Assembly (NCBI GenBank): GCA_963920525.1
Contig: OY986437.1
Span: 198,185,511-198,249,510, forward strand
Length of the DNA: 64,000 nucleotides
Reading direction: 5' to 3'
From: Dichetophora obliterata
Taxonomy: Eukaryota; Arthropoda; Insecta; Diptera; Sciomyzidae
In this document: one piece after another, positions 11,052 through 23,789 of the stretch
Numbering within the stretch: the stretch's first letter is position 1
How the letters are laid out: each line of letters begins with the position of its first letter
Position numbers and translations under genes: made by a program
Notes under the pieces: model-generated
The model's database searches: none
The model's input: only the letters and a program-made list of their open reading frames with translations
What the model was told of the DNA's origin: nothing

Positions 11052-14000
11052 GCGTTTTTTGGCAGACCGCCATGCAAGTAATTGAGCAATATTATTTATT
11101 TATATATTTTTTAAGGAGATATAATTTAACACAATCTAGAAAAGAACAGTCTTTAAAGGATTCATAAGCATAATTTGATGAAAGAATTTTTTACATTAGA
11201 AACAGCATTGCCTTTGGTTTTGGATTTTTGAAAAAAGTTAGTCTTTTCACTGGGAAAACTAAAGGGAAAATAAAGGTATGAAAAAACTTCAATCAAAAAA
11301 TTTAATAAAATTTTAAATTCACAAAAAGTGAACAAAGTCAAAACACATAAAGTTTTCAGATTTAAATAAATTTTTCGAAAATGTACGTTTTAATTAAATG
11401 TAAATTAAATGTATGTTTTCGTGAGTGCAGCTAACGCAAACATTTGGAAAACCATTCAAATATATAATTGAATTGGCATGTTTCTACATCATGCAATTCT
11501 TCAACAAACAGCGAGCTTTAAAGCTAGTTGAAATGCTTGTTTTTTTAAATCTTAATAATTTTCGCATTTTTAAATTGCCTAAAACTAACACTGCTTGGAT
11601 TATTTTAAATGGGTTTTCTCTCTAGCAATAATTTATTTAAATAATTTGGTTAAATAAATAGAGTTAGTCTTGCTTTTTTTTTTGTTTTGATCTATATTCT
11701 AGCGGATTAATGGAACTAGCGTCCCATTAAGGCTTTGATGTACACATATTTACTTAATCCAAACTTCAAATTTCCTTTAGCTGCGTACAAAACCTTTTAA
11801 ATGCACATGCTTATATATAATTTTGTATCAGTTTTTTGCAAGCAATGCAAACTGCTAACATTTAGCTCTAATGCCAATGACATAACATAATCTCGCAACA
11901 ATCGCTATTGTTTGTTTTGTGGCTTTAGACGCTAAGGTGCTTCATTAGCGAAAAAACTTATGTATTGGAGGATTTGCATCGGAGAAAGGCTCAGCGAAGT
12001 CATGGAGGAAAGTTGAAATGTATTGTTTAGTTTAACTCTGAGCTGTTAAGCATTTAAAGCAAGCATCGTATTAACTACAAATTTATGAAAACATAAGCAA
12101 CTCATTTGCTGCTGTCACTCCATTTAAATGCCCACCCTACAAACAATTAATTAAAAAAAAACGTGTAAATTTAGGGCACAGGCCACGCGTGGGTGATCTG
12201 CTGACTTGCCCACTTTCATTTTGTCTTTAGCAAAAAAAAAAAAAATAATAAAAATGTAAAATTTGTACAATTTTGTTTTCCCTACACTATTCGCACGATT
12301 TTGAGCGATTTTATAAATTAACCTTAACGGATTTCCGCATTTTTTGCATTTTTAGTAGCAGCCATACGAAAGACTTAAGTAACGAACTTGTTAACGTTAC
12401 AGCTGGTGAAAATCAGCAGCAGTAGTTAAATAAATGATTTCGCCTTTTCAACTACTTTCTCAGCAATCAGCAAATGCTTAAAATTTATTCAAGTACAAAA
12501 TTTACTTGTTATCACGTTTTGACTTTTGAAATTATGAAAAAAAAAACAGACAAAAATATTAAACAGACCCAAACAAGCTATGCAGCTTTTTATAAATGTT
12601 CACAAAGTTGTTAAATGGAAAAAATAAACAAACAAAATATTAAACTTAATTTATGCAAATCATATAAATGCTCGTGAACACAAACAAAACCTGCAAGCAA
12701 ATGAGCTGCATAACTGCATTAAAAATAAAAAAGGCCAAAAATAATCAAAATATCCAAAACCTTTGCATTGCTAAGAGTTCAATGTGGTTTATAGATGAAA
12801 TAATTTAAAATTATCAAAATGTATTTTATGTTTTAATAAAAACTCAAAATAAAGCGTGACAATCACATAGAGTCAAAACAATTGAAAGCTTTTATTGTCA
12901 AAATCAAGCAACACTGACACGCCTAATAACGCGTTGATAGACTATTTGTGCGATTCTCCGACTGTTTTGCCAAACAAGCCAACAAATTATATAAAGATTA
13001 ACATCAAATTTGAATGCTTTCATTTTTCGTATTTTGTTAATTTATAGCACCATTGTTTGGGGTTTCAACAAGAATGATAAACGGAATTTGTGGCTGGTTG
13101 AAAGTTGATATACAGCAGTAAAATTTCAATAATAACTGACTTATTATGATAGTAAACAATAATGTAACATTTTATAATAAATCAATTTTTTGCTCTGAAC
13201 TTAAGGCCTAACACTAAAAAGTCCATTGAAAATACTTAAACACAAGAAATTGGACAAAACCATTTACAAAACACAACATTTATAATAAGCAACAAAGAGT
13301 CTCTTTTGACAAAAACTAGACAGATACAAAGTAAAAGTATTGCATGGAATTTAATCAATTTTAATGTTTTAGTCAAAAACTTATTGATTTCACAAATCTT
13401 GTCAAAACTACAACGACTATTATCTTCTAAAACATTGTTCAACACATTTTTGGGCTTTAAATAAGGAGGACCTTAAATAAAATAAACAAAGAGTTTTAAG
13501 GATGCAAATAGGACAAAAACGTTTCACATGTATAACTTGTGCAAACAAATTTATCTGATGTATTAAAAGGAAGTTCATTATTTTTTTAATAGATACGCTC
13601 AGAAAATTAGTTTATAGGCGTAAGTTTGCCTGAAATGAATATGACTTCCGGTTATCGGGAGAAAATTGCTACAACTAAAATTTGCACAATGCATCTGATA
13701 TGATAATAAGTATCGTTTCCTTGCAGTCCCTTCATTTCCAAATTTTTGTTGCGAAATAACATGTTAGTTACTTGAACCTCACAATTTTAATTATTTCAAC
13801 TCCTCTTGCTATTTTAAGAAATATAATTTGTCTGAAGTAACCAATAGAAGCCATTGTAGACAAGCAAACCAAATTAATTATTTTAAGTTATGTCAATAAT
13901 ATTATTTTTAGTTTCAGTTTATTAAATTAATAAGAACCCTTTAGTTGCTTGAATATTGTTAAAGCCACCACAAACAGAATATAAATAGCTTTTTTTTCGT

Positions 14001-14109
14001 TATTAACCTCAATTTAATTTACCTGTTTGTTTATTTTTTATGATTAGAAATATTTTTCGTTCAAATTAAACTAAAATTCTTATGTTTAAGAATTTAAGTA
14101 TGTATCCAA
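11052..14109. other. Noncoding AT-rich stretch
   Basis: No gene or complete element was recognised. The motif AAAGACTTAAGTAACGAACT occurs at 12369-12388, one of several copies in the window. Open frames at 11425-11625 and 13236-13445 have no family resemblance and the base composition of the surrounding noncoding DNA. Confidence 0.5.
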
Positions 14110-15155
14110 ACTTGAAAAAGCAAGCTTCAGCTAGCTTGAAAAAATACCATACAGATACTTGCTCGTTGGCTTGGCTTTTTTAGACTTACTTTGTCGGGCA
14201 GAAAGTTGAAAAGCTTGAAACGATCTACAAAAGCCTGTAAGCTCGCAAGTATCCAAATAATTGAATTTAAAGCAAGTATCCAAAAAGTTTAATGAGCTTG
14301 TGTAGAGAAAGCTTAAGCGTAATAGGACTTTTAACCCTCGAATGGACTATTTCGTCAGGCCAGACGAGATGTTTTTATATTTGAATAACTTTGTTTCTAA
14401 AAGGTGTTTTTTAAGAGGTATAGAACTTTGAAATGGAATAAAACAAGGATGCATTTTTGAAATTGACTTTATTTAAAAGATAATCTTTTGGCATTATAAT
14501 TAAAATATGAATTCTGGCATATGACCGCGACGCCACGGCTGGCTCGGACGTAATCTAATCTGAAAGTCCAATTTTCAATCACTTATTGCAACATTTTTGT
14601 CCATATATCGGCAATAACGCGGCAATAATAATGTTTAAAACTCTAACAAATATATTTTACTAGGTGGCAATACTGTAGCAAAAATTAAGGTGGCAGCCCT
14701 AACCTCCATCTTTAATTCTAAAACTGTGACACTACATTCGAAATCAAGTCCGTTGGCAGAATTTAAAAATTACAAGAATTCGCAGAATTACAAAAAACCT
14801 AGGTGGCAACTCTATCTGCCATCTTGAATTTTAAATTTTGACATCAATTCCGAAATCAGCTACCCCCTAAAACTGCTAACCACGGAGTCCACGGAACCCT
14901 TAATAGTCCTATTACGCCTAAGCTTTCTCTACACAACCTCATTGAAGTTTTTGGATACTTGCCTTCAATTTCAAGCTTTTTTCCGAAGGTTTCAAGTTTT
15001 CCTTTACTTGGGACTTCGTGCCGTTCGCTTGTAAGCTAGCATACTTGCAAGTCACAAGCTGTCATGGGCTTATTTATATTCAAGTTCAAGTTATACTTGA
15101 TTGAAAATTATCAAGCTCAAGCAGCTTGAAGTTGTATTTTAAGCAAGCACTTGAA
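14110..15155. repeat. Long foldback element rich in CAAGC/GCTTG
   Basis: The strongest arms are 14272-14333 and 14901-14961, about 61 bp, including CTTAAGCGTAATAGGACT-like sequence and CAAGTATCC. Outside them, both sides carry many CAAGC/GCTTG and CTTGAA words in inverted arrangement, out to about 14110 and 15155. The central 560 bp shows no transposase. This looks like a non-autonomous element with repetitive subterminal ends. Confidence 0.7.
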
Positions 15156-15552
15156 AAAGACTCCAAGAAGGCTTGTGCAGTTTTCTGAAGCGAATCATCT
15201 TTTTTTCATATACAAAGGTAACATTTTTGTAACCATTAACGAAAATCTTAGGTTTACAGGCCACTCAAGATCGATAGGAAATAAATATCAACAATCAATT
15301 TTGCAATTGGAAGATTGGAATATTAACCCGACCAGTTGCAAACAATTCTATCTATTTACACACTGTTTTGAATTGGTTTAATAATCGAACTTTTTGAAAT
15401 TGATAAATGTAGAACATGGCTATAGCATGGATAATATGTGGCGTTCTTAAGTGTTCTCTGAAGAATTGCAGTAGTAAAAACAAAGTAGTGCTAAAGTGCT
15501 TTTTGGTACAAATCTTTTTGCAGAGGCATTGGGAAAAATCTAAATAATCGAT

Positions 15553-17568
15553 TTTATTTATTTATTTATTTCTATTTTTAACTATCAACAATCGTTTAAC
15601 AGTTTGAGTAATAACATATAAATTATAAAAACAATATGATATAAAAATAATAAAATGTAAACATAATTATATTGAAGAATATTACACTTTTATTAATTCA
15701 TTTTAAACAATTCTTAATAAATTTTGTTTAAAAGTTTGTCTATTCAAGAAACCCATCATTGCATTAGCCTTAGTAATTATGCAATCGTAATGGTTGGAAA
15801 AAGAAATTTTTCTATCAAATAGTATTCCCAGATCAGATGTACACTCGACACGTGAAAGACCACTATTTGCGATTGAGTAATTAAAAAAATTTGGTTCTTT
15901 TTTCATATAAAAAGACATAATGTTGCATTTGGCAACATTTAAATAAAGTCTATTAACTGAACACCATTTAATAATATTGTTTAAATCAATTTGAAGAAGC
16001 CGCTGGTCGGAGGGTGAAGAAACCGAATTAAACAGTTTAACATCATCAGCATACATCAAACAGTTAGTATGCTGTAAAAAGTTTGGGAGATCGTTGATGA
16101 ACAAGACAAACAATAGAGGTCCAAGGTGGCTTCCTTGGGGCACACCAGAATGGTTGGTAATAGATTTTAAGTAGCAGTTACCAATACGGACAACTTGATA
16201 TCGATCAGAAAGGTAATTCCTCAGCCAGGATAACAAAGAGGAATGAAACCCCATAAGGGAAAGTTTTTTAACCATAATGGAGTGCTGAACTCTATCAAAG
16301 GCTTTGGCGAAATCAGTAAAAATGACGTCAATTTGATTGCCTTTTTCCATTAAAGTTTTAATGAAGTGAGAGAACAGTGTTAGGTTTGTAGAAGTAGATT
16401 TACCACTAACAAAACCGTGTTGGAATTCAGAGTTAGAGTTTTTAATTCTAGCATAAATGCGTTTTTTGACAATTGACTCAAATAATTTAGGGATCAAGGG
16501 CAATTTTGATATCGGTCGATAGTTCGCTATATTTTGCCTAGAGCCAGACTTATGGATAGGAACTATAATGGATTCTTTCCAAATATTCAAAAGCTGCCCT
16601 GTCTTTAAAGATAAATTAAATAAAAGCGCTAATGGCTGGGCCAGCACAGCTGCGCAGTTTTCTAGAAATATTGGGGGAATATTATCAGGATCAGTTCCTT
16701 TATTAATGTCTAGAGTGAGCAAATCTTGTAAGACACCATCATCAGAAAGAACTAATGAACCCATATCAATAATAGGGTTGTCATTGTAATTCGATTGAAA
16801 ATAATCAGCAAAAAGATTTGTGATGTCTGAAGTGCTACTTGCAGTTTTTTCGTTAAAAAACATATTTTTAGGGAAACCCTTCGTGTTCCTTTTTTTATTC
16901 AAGAAATTCCAAAAGTTCCTCGGATTTTCTCTAATATCAGACTCCAGCTTATTAAGGTGAGATTTGTAGAGTGATTTTTTAAGAGATGCGTATTCACTAC
17001 GTGCCTGTAAATAGTTTTGACGAAAAGATATATTTATTTTACTTTTTTTGAACAATTTGTTCGTACGGTTTTTTAATTTTGAAAGACTTTTATTGAACCA
17101 CTGCAGCTTAGAGCTTTTCCTTATCTTTTTCATAGGAACAAAGCAAGTAAATGCTTGATTTATAATTTCGATAAAAAAGTCATCATTATCTGACAAGATA
17201 TCACCAAAACCCAGACGCCAGTCCTCACTCGCTGTGATATATGTAGATATCGCTGTGTAATCAGCTTTTTTAAATGCAAAAACAAAAGTATCTTCTTCTA
17301 TGGCAGATGTATCATTAATAAGGATTTCTAATTGTATTAAAAGTGCTTTGTGATGAAAACTATTATTTGAAAGAAGTAAATCCGATTCAACACAATTGGC
17401 ATTAAGCTCATTATCAATTAAAATGAGCTCTAATATTTTGTTCAAGCTATTTGTGACAGAGTTTATTTGAATCAGACCCAAGGAATATATAGAGTCTATA
17501 ATTGTGATTTTAGATTTATGAAATACAGTAAAAATGTATACAAAAATTGTACAATGTTGTAGATGCAA
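15553..17568 (-). mobile_element. CR1-like LINE, 5'-truncated
   Basis: A minus-strand LINE copy ends at a TTTATTTATTTATTT tract (15553-15572 as written), the 3' tail of the element. Its 5' end breaks off near 17568, inside the endonuclease domain, as expected from incomplete reverse transcription. A second fragment with a similar ATTT-type tail lies at 57150-58015 and may belong to the same family. Confidence 0.85.
15703..17568 (-). pseudogene. LINE ORF2: end of endonuclease plus reverse transcriptase
   Basis: The open stretch of 621 codons is part of a longer polyprotein; its upstream limit is a TTG at the truncation point, not a real start. Residues 1-75 retain the tail of the APE-type endonuclease (SLGLIQINSVTNSLNKILEL, then HHKALLIQLE). 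The reverse transcriptase follows with YRPISKLPLIPKLFE, QHGFVSGKSTSTNLTLF, FTDFAKAFDRVQH, GVPQGSHLGPLLF and the catalytic YADD. The QHGF..GKSTSTNL wording fits CR1-group LINEs better than Jockey. The usual region after the thumb is missing: the frame stops after KQNLLRIV and the 3' UTR follows. This copy therefore lacks both ends and is not autonomous, although the RT core itself is uninterrupted. Confidence 0.88.
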
Positions 17569-17699
17569 TTGTTGTCATCTGATAAACTTCACTTCTCCGT
17601 TTACACACTTGAGTTTAGGTCAAAACGATAACCAAGCTCGTTCATTTAACTGAATAGAGGTTCAAAAGACTAAAGTGGTCGTTCGTAAAACTGTGAGCG

Positions 17700-18620
17700 C
17701 AGTGCTTACAACGGAATGTTACAGTCAAGGATATTGGAAACCAGGTAGTTGTGGTGATTACTCTTTATAAAATTATCAGCAATCGACTTAAGTCGGTAGA
17801 TATATATCTACTGAACGTAACGCGTGGTTTCGTAGATTCCGTTCCAGTAATTTTGGTGTTAAAGATGCACCACGCTCTGGAAGGCCAATTGTTTAAAATA
17901 TCGATAAAATTATGGAAATCATCGAGTCAGACCATTATATAAGCACTGTTTCGATTGCCCAGAAGCTTAACATTGTACAAAAAACCCCTTGGAACCACTT
18001 TAATAAGGCTGGATACAAAAAGAAATTCAATGCATGCGAATTTCCATCTGCGAATCGTTGCTGAATCGCACCAAAATTTACCCATTTATTAAGCAGATGG
18101 TAAGTGGTGATGAGAAGTGGATACCTTATGTCAACGTCAAGCGAAAACGATCGTAGTCGTGAGCGGTAAGCCGGCGCAAAAGGTTGCTAGCATCAGGAAT
18201 GGTTTGTTGTGTGTTTGGGTTGGAGTGGAAAGGAAATTGCCACGGAATCTTCTACTATGAGGTACTCCCTTAAGGCCAAACTCTGAAGAAAGCAATCGCC
18301 CAGAAGCAACCAATTTTAGCCAATAGGAGAGTAATTGTGTTCCATTCTGACAACGACAGGCTACCAACATTGATAGTAACTCGCCAGAAGCTCCAGTAGC
18401 TATGTTGGGAGGTTCTAATGCATACACTTTATAGTTCGCACCTGACAACAAGTGATTACCACCTGTCCCTGTCTATGGTAAATAATTTTGCTGGTAAAGC
18501 ATTCAAATCAAGAGAGGTTGTAAACATCGACTCTCGCATTTTTTTACCAATAGGGACGAAACGCATGAGAAACGCATAATGAAATTGAATTAAATCGAAT
18601 CATTCTTACTATGCTTAATA
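17700..18620 (+). pseudogene. Mariner (irritans-like) transposase remnant
   Basis: Broken plus-strand reading frames follow a mariner transposase from end to end. The DNA-binding part shows WFRRFRSSNFGVKDAPRSGR and then SIAQKLNI. The catalytic part shows SGDEKWIPYVNVKRKRS, with the first aspartate. The region around the second aspartate and the YSPDLAPSD block is badly decayed. Several stops and frameshifts are present, and no clean terminal inverted repeats or TA duplication were located. It lies between the LINE and the hAT complex. The subfamily is judged only from general resemblance. Confidence 0.75.
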
Positions 18621-19305
18621 AAGATTTTCATTTCATATAAAAATAATACATTTCTTTTTTAAAGTAAATAGCAAATTCAATGCACAACAACAAAACATTA
18701 GGTGTATATTTGCACAACAGGCAGTATAGGACTTAGGCCTAGGCCCGTGAAGCCCGGTCCTAGGGCGGCAACATTTTAGGGGCAGCAAAATTTTTGAGGA
18801 CTGAAAAAATTTGAGGAAAACAAAAAGTTCAGCACGGAATCAATTTGGTTGCAGCAGAACTGACAGGGCGGTAAAATACTTTTGTAGCTAATTGATAAAG
18901 AAATTCAATATAAATCAATAGACTAGTTTGACGAGTGTTGTAAATTTTTTGATCTCGAAATGTTTAAGGAAAACTAACCAGCAAAAACTTCGCTTACAGG
19001 CAATGAATAAAATATTGCAGAAATCTTATGCAATCGAATACTTTTTGGGTTACAGAAAGTATTACTTTAACGTGGGTATGTGATATGCGGTAACTTTAAA
19101 AAAATTAATAATTAAAGTAATGCAATTAATGCACTTTTGCTCTTTCTGACTTAATATAAGGTATTATTGAATAAAAAATTAGGGTAATGAATTGAAAAAT
19201 TTTTAAGATTTTTGTTGAGTGTATTTAGAGGGAGAAATCATTTTGATGGCCAAAAAATCTAAAGGACGACAGAACAATATCATAGCTTATATAAAAAGTA
19301 ACTTT

Positions 19306-20380
19306 AAGGCCTCTATTATGAGCCGCGTTCGATCTTCGACTCTAGTCGAATGGCCTGATCGAACGAATTTGCATTTGGTATTATAACGTTTTTTCGACAG
19401 AGACCCAGCAAAATTTTTGATGCAAATGTGACATCCATTCTTAGGAACACTGCTTCCAGAAGACATTCTATAGATCAAACTGGGCTTCTTCTTAGCCTTA
19501 TAAAGAAGTTCTTTCAAGAGCCATTCTTATAACCTACTTCTGAAAGACATTCAAATGGCATTGAAATTCAATTAAAGAAAAAAAAAATTATAGGTAATTA
19601 TAAAATATGTTTTAGATATTTTCCCTGGGATTTTTTAAACTCCCAATTAAACCCAACCACTTACTACTTCCAACACCAAAATGCTTTGAGAATCGGGAAA
19701 AAGGATATTTTAGGTGGAATTTTTTTAAACCCCCAACAAAATCCAAACACAAATTGGGAAAAGGGATATTTTCCGTGGCCGTTCTCATTTCAAACACCAA
19801 AATTGCGAGATTGTCGGGAAGAGAGATATTTTCTCTTTAATTTTTTTACCTCCAAACCACAAAAACCATTCCATTTCATGGAATGCCTTCTCAAAGTTCT
19901 TCTGGAAAACACCCACTAGAATCATTTCTTTGAAGGGCTTAAAGAAATTTTTCATTGCAAAAGTTCTGGAAGCTTTTCTAGAGAAGAGCAAGGAAAGCAT
20001 TCCTCCCAATGACATGCATATGTTAAAAGAATGCCTTCTGGGTATGAAAGTGGAAGTGATGGAATTCAAAACTTTTCCTTCCACTTTACCTTCTTTTGGA
20101 AGCCCCTTTTTTTGCTGGGGAGTACCGCTATTGTGAATTTCATTCATTTGATTTGTTCACAGTGGCATTTATATCAGCTGATCGTAATACTTACATTTTT
20201 TGTAAATTATTGCTCAGCACGCATTGCATCGAAAACATAATTCTATTCGACCGAAAATTCGATTAACAACGAACATTTTGATAGGGTTGGACTGGTCATA
20301 ATAAGAATTAAACGTTCGATACTCGTTGTTCGATAACCAGCGAAGATCGAACGTTGAAAGCAACTCATATTAAGGGCCTA
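19306..20380. repeat. MITE-like element with ~35-bp terminal repeats
   Basis: The left end (AAGGCCTCTATTATGAG...GTTCGATCTTCG) and the reversed right end (AGGCCCTTAATATGAG...GTTCGATCTTCG) match over about 35-50 bp. Another element interrupts the interior from 19404 to 20119. No coding sequence belongs to it, and no clear target duplication was found. Confidence 0.6.
19404..20119. repeat. CCCAGCAAAA MITE, copy 1
   Basis: The element starts CCCAGCAAAA and ends TTTTGCTGGG. Inside it shares long stretches with the copy at 25188-25706, for example GACACTGCTTCCAGAAGACA-like and CATTCCTCCCAATGACATGC. This copy is about 200 bp longer. The open frames in it (19686-19919, 19785-20147, 19930-20136) overlap on both strands and are not conserved in the second copy, so they are not taken as genes. 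Confidence 0.75.
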
Positions 20381-20459
20381 AGTTTCGTGTTCGAAAATTG
20401 TTCGTTCATTTAAAGATTTTCTTCTAATATTATTGCAAGAAGAGCAACAAATTATAATA

Positions 20460-21640
20460 ATATTTTCGGTCTTTAATTTCCAATAAGATGAGAAACATTA
20501 AACCAAAGGATCACTCATTGCTTAATGAGATTTGCAGGATTGCAGTCATGTCAACAGTGGAAGCCTTTCAGAATTGGCGTTCCCACAAGATTACTTATAA
20601 CAAAAAAGACTTCTCAATGAGGCAAGGAATCGATATAAGTAATGCAATTTTAGATGGCGAAAAGTATCTGCACGAAACTTGCATTCGAAAAAAGTTTCTT
20701 CTCTGCCCCAAAGTGAGCAAAAATTGTTGAACATTTGTTAAAAGAGTAAAGAACCAGACTTTGTCATCGATTCGAACTCTTCTAAAAGATGACGAAATCT
20801 TTACTGACACTCGGCTGTTAAATCGAACCTATTTACTGCATTGTTTGCACAAAATTCCACTTTCTCGGAAAGCAAATTAGCCACTGCCTTTTGTTGAAGG
20901 TAGATCTTCTGCAACGCAAGAAATTTACTTTCGAATGAGAGCAGTTAAAAGGCTCCCTACAAATATCAACATAAACAAAGCTTTTGGTCCTGATGGAATA
21001 CGGAACAGAAGTATTTACATCTTGTAGGAATGCAAATGTCCAGCCAGTACATAAAAATGGTGATGCCACCAACCTTGCAAGCTGCCGACCCATTGCAATA
21101 TGCTCAAAGCTATGGAGAGCGTAATAAATTTTGACATTATGAACTATCTGGAGCTCAACCAACTACTCAGTGAACGTCAATATGGTTTTCGCAGGGCCTA
21201 CAGGTTACCTTATGGCGTTCTTAATCAAAAATGTAACCAATGCGTTAAATTTTTCGGGGAGAACAAGGTTGTTGCTCTGGATATTTTAAAGGCGTTTGAC
21301 CGAGTGTGGCATAAAACGCTGTCAAAACTAATTCCATATGGTACTGGTGATAACTCAGCTCGATGGACCACGTGCTTCCTAAAGGACAGAACGATTCGTG
21401 TAGTAGTTGACGGTTTTTCGTCCGAGTAGCATGCCATCAACGCAGGAGTACTGCAGAGTACGGTTCTACTGCCAACCTTGTTTCTGGATTTTCTAAAAAA
21501 AAAAACCTTTCGTTGACACATAACCCAATCCATTCGTTTGCGGACGACATTTGGCATTCATACTCATTCAAAAAACGCTCAAGTTCTGTGAAGATTGAGA
21601 GAAAGAGGAAAAAAATCTTCAGGAAAATACTCAATTTCTA
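20460..21640 (+). pseudogene. Non-LTR reverse transcriptase fragment (plus strand)
   Basis: Frameshifted and stop-ridden frames preserve LINE RT motifs in order: LASCRPIAICSKLWRAMESV, QYGFRRAYRLPYGVL, VVALDILKAFDRVWHKTLSK, the palm block RTIRVVVDGFSSE followed by NAGVLQSTVLLPTLFLDF, and NPIHSFADD. The QYGFRR and FADD wording fits the Jockey group, but the clade is not certain. Upstream sequence from 20488 (DHSLLNEICRIAVMSTVEAF...) resembles the linker between endonuclease and RT. It sits inside the hAT element and meets a second, oppositely oriented LINE fragment near 21650. Confidence 0.8.
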
Positions 21641-22002
21641 CATTATAACGAATTAAAAACTATTAAATTGATTGATTAAATTATTTATTATGAAACATTA
21701 TATTAAAAATATTACAGTAGTAGAATTCTTAAACATTTATAAACAATGATTCACAAAACTGCATTCTGTAGCTCAAAGAACTAGTGGCGAATGCAGAGTA
21801 GATACAATTTTCAAATTTAAAACATACACAGATTATACATGGGGTCTTATTATATATGTAGAATATTAAATGCAATTTGTTATTAATTGATTAGAATGAG
21901 AAATAAAAAATACAAAGATTAGACAAGAATAAATTAAAAAAAAAATAAATAGATAAAATAACTAATGAATTAAAAGTAAGAAGCAGACAAATAATTCTCG
22001 AA

Positions 22003-23187
22003 TTATATTTGTATATGAAGAATTTGGTTTAAGTCATCATAGCTTAGCTTAAATAGCCACGATTTAACCTCCATAAGGAAAGCTTTCTTATAGCGAATAC
22101 AGCGAATAATGTCTGGTAAGCAGTTATATAATCTTGGGGCTATCGAAGAATATGAATGAAGGAAATGTTGTAAAGTATGCGGTGGAACTACGACTTTGTT
22201 ATTATTATTTATTCTCAGATTGTAGCTTGGATTATTTCTGTTCGTCAAATGACCATTGTTTTTAAAAAAACCTGTAATATTTTATAGCAATGCAAATGCT
22301 TGAATGGAAGAATCTCCAGACTCTTGAAAAGTGCAAAGCTATGTACAATTCTACTTTTATTGCAAATAATGCGAATGATATGCTTTTGAGTGATGAGTTA
22401 ATCTTGTTTGAATGTGTACCACCCCAACAAGCTAGTCCATATTCCAGTTTTGAATGTAAAATCCCATAATAAATACATGTTAATAACTTTTGTGATCAGA
22501 AGGTTTTTAACAGATAAATTTGTCTTAAAGCTGACATAGCATATCGTTTCAGTGCGGTGGTGTGTTCTGACCAATTCATCTTCGAGTCTACCAAAATACC
22601 TAAGTATTTAAAAGATGTAACGCATTCAATCTTAAAACAACCAGAACAAGATATATGGTCGTTATAAGTTAACAAATTATTTGAATTGTAACACGTGTAA
22701 TTGTCGAACAAGATCTTGTCGCAGTTGGAGTGATGAAATATTAATTGATCGCACTGGATTTCTCTACCAGCAACACTGAAAAACATAATTTTGGTTTTAT
22801 CACTAAGTACCAGCTTATGTATTGCAAACCAAAGTCTCAAAAGACCAAGATCATGATTAATGTTCGCTGTCAGATCAAGAACAGAACAACATGAGTATAT
22901 GCAAGCCATATCATCAGCAAAGGCAACTGTTTCACTCGAAAACTCTAAACTAAAAATTGAGTTAATATATATTAGAAAAAGGACAGGTCCTAACACCGAA
23001 CCTTGTGGTACGCCTGCATCAATTTTTAAACAAGAGCTGAATTTTGCATTTATTTTTACTCGCAGCATCCTGTTTTGTAAATAAGAGCATAGCCATTTAT
23101 AAATAGAACCTCTAAGTCCACATTTGTAAAGTTTCTGTAGAAGAATCTTGTGATTAATTGTATCGAAAGCTATTTTCGGGCAACTAT
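22003..23187 (-). pseudogene. Non-LTR reverse transcriptase fragment (minus strand)
   Basis: The fragment begins near 23187 at KIAFDTINHKILLQKLYKCG, so it is truncated in the RT palm. It continues through DAGVPQGSVLGPVLFLIYIN and VAFADDMACIYS (catalytic FADD) to FKYLGILVDSKMNWSEHTTA. After a frameshift near 22490 it reads into the C-terminal part, with APRLYNCLPDIIRC near 22130. The remaining sequence to about 21650 is probably its 3' UTR. It differs from the plus-strand fragment next to it and is likely a separate family. Confidence 0.82.
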
Positions 23188-23310
23188 GAATGAGGAGCGA
23201 TTAAATGAACTAGCCTTATTAAATATTAAAGCAGTTCTAGTACAAAAACCAAGTTATGAGGTCGTTATAAATGATTTCACAGGAGCACATAATGAAACTC
23301 TTTATTTTTA
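23188..23310 (+). pseudogene. hAT transposase C-terminal remnant
   Basis: The plus-strand reading ATMNEERLNELALLNIKAVL, then YEVVINDF, matches the end of hAT transposases of the ZMYM1-like group, where a 'M..ERLN.LA.L.IE' stretch follows the dimerisation motif. It starts exactly where the LINE fragment stops (near 23187) and lies about 150 bp from the hAT right end. It is the only transposase remnant seen for that element. Confidence 0.65.
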
Positions 23311-23611
23311 TTGTTTCGTATAAATTACTAGGTAACTAACTGTGTGTAAAAAATGAAAAAATCAAATTTTTATAATTTTGTTCTATTGTAAAAAAAAATT
23401 TAATATGTAAGAGGAGGCGGTAATGTGGGGCCTAGGGCGTCAAAATACCTAATTCCGCCACTGACAACAGGTGTATATTTTGTTGTTGTGCATTTAGTTT
23501 GCTATTTACTTTACGCTTGCTAAATGACGTGAAAACTCCAATTTGTTTTCTATATGTTTTCTATATGTACAATCAGAGGGTATATGTACAAAAAGTAAGC
23601 ATTTGCTACAA

Positions 23612-23789
23612 CTGTTGAGTTCTAATAAAAACTCTGGGTGGGTGGAATGCATAAAAAGTGAGCATTTGCTGCGTCTCGATTTTTCAAGTAAAAAATTCAT
23701 AAACTCTCTTGATTTTACTTGAAAAATCGAGACGCAACAAATGTTCACTTTTATGCATTTCACCCAGAGTTTTTATTAGAACTCAACAG
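23612..23789. repeat. Hairpin repeat with ~78-bp arms
   Basis: CTGTTGAGTTCTAATAAAAA begins the left arm and its reverse complement closes the right arm. The inner words CGTCTCGATTTTTCAAGTAA and the complement match exactly, around a loop of about 20 bp. It has no coding capacity. A transcript would fold into a long stem. Confidence 0.85.

Larger units (their letters stand above)
18722..23463 (+). mobile_element. hAT element with nested insertions
   Basis: The ends read CAGTATAGGACTTAGG (left) and, reversed, CAGTGGCGGAATTAGG (right), and an identical 8-bp target duplication ACAACAGG flanks both (18714-18721 and 23464-23471). Eight-base duplications and CAG...CTG ends are hallmarks of hAT transposons. 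Only a short piece of transposase survives near the right end. The 4.7-kb interior consists mostly of later insertions: a MITE-like element (19306-20380) that itself contains another (19404-20119), and two LINE fragments in opposite orientations. Both hAT ends are still recognisable. Confidence 0.85.
18661..23512. repeat. Palindrome split by a hAT insertion
   Basis: Positions 18661-18695 and 23478-23512 are inverted copies of 35 bp (AAAGTAAATAGCAAA and GCACAACAACAAAA shared). Removing the hAT element and one copy of its 8-bp duplication brings the arms to within a few tens of bases of each other. The hAT therefore landed in the loop of an existing hairpin repeat. Confidence 0.8.

Noticed and set aside
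15703..17568. A complete 621-residue gene with its own start
   Set aside because: The first codon is TTG at the truncation point, and the sequence begins inside a LINE endonuclease domain.
19686..20240. Overlapping small frames on both strands
   Set aside because: They lie in a MITE and are not preserved in its second copy at 25188-25706.
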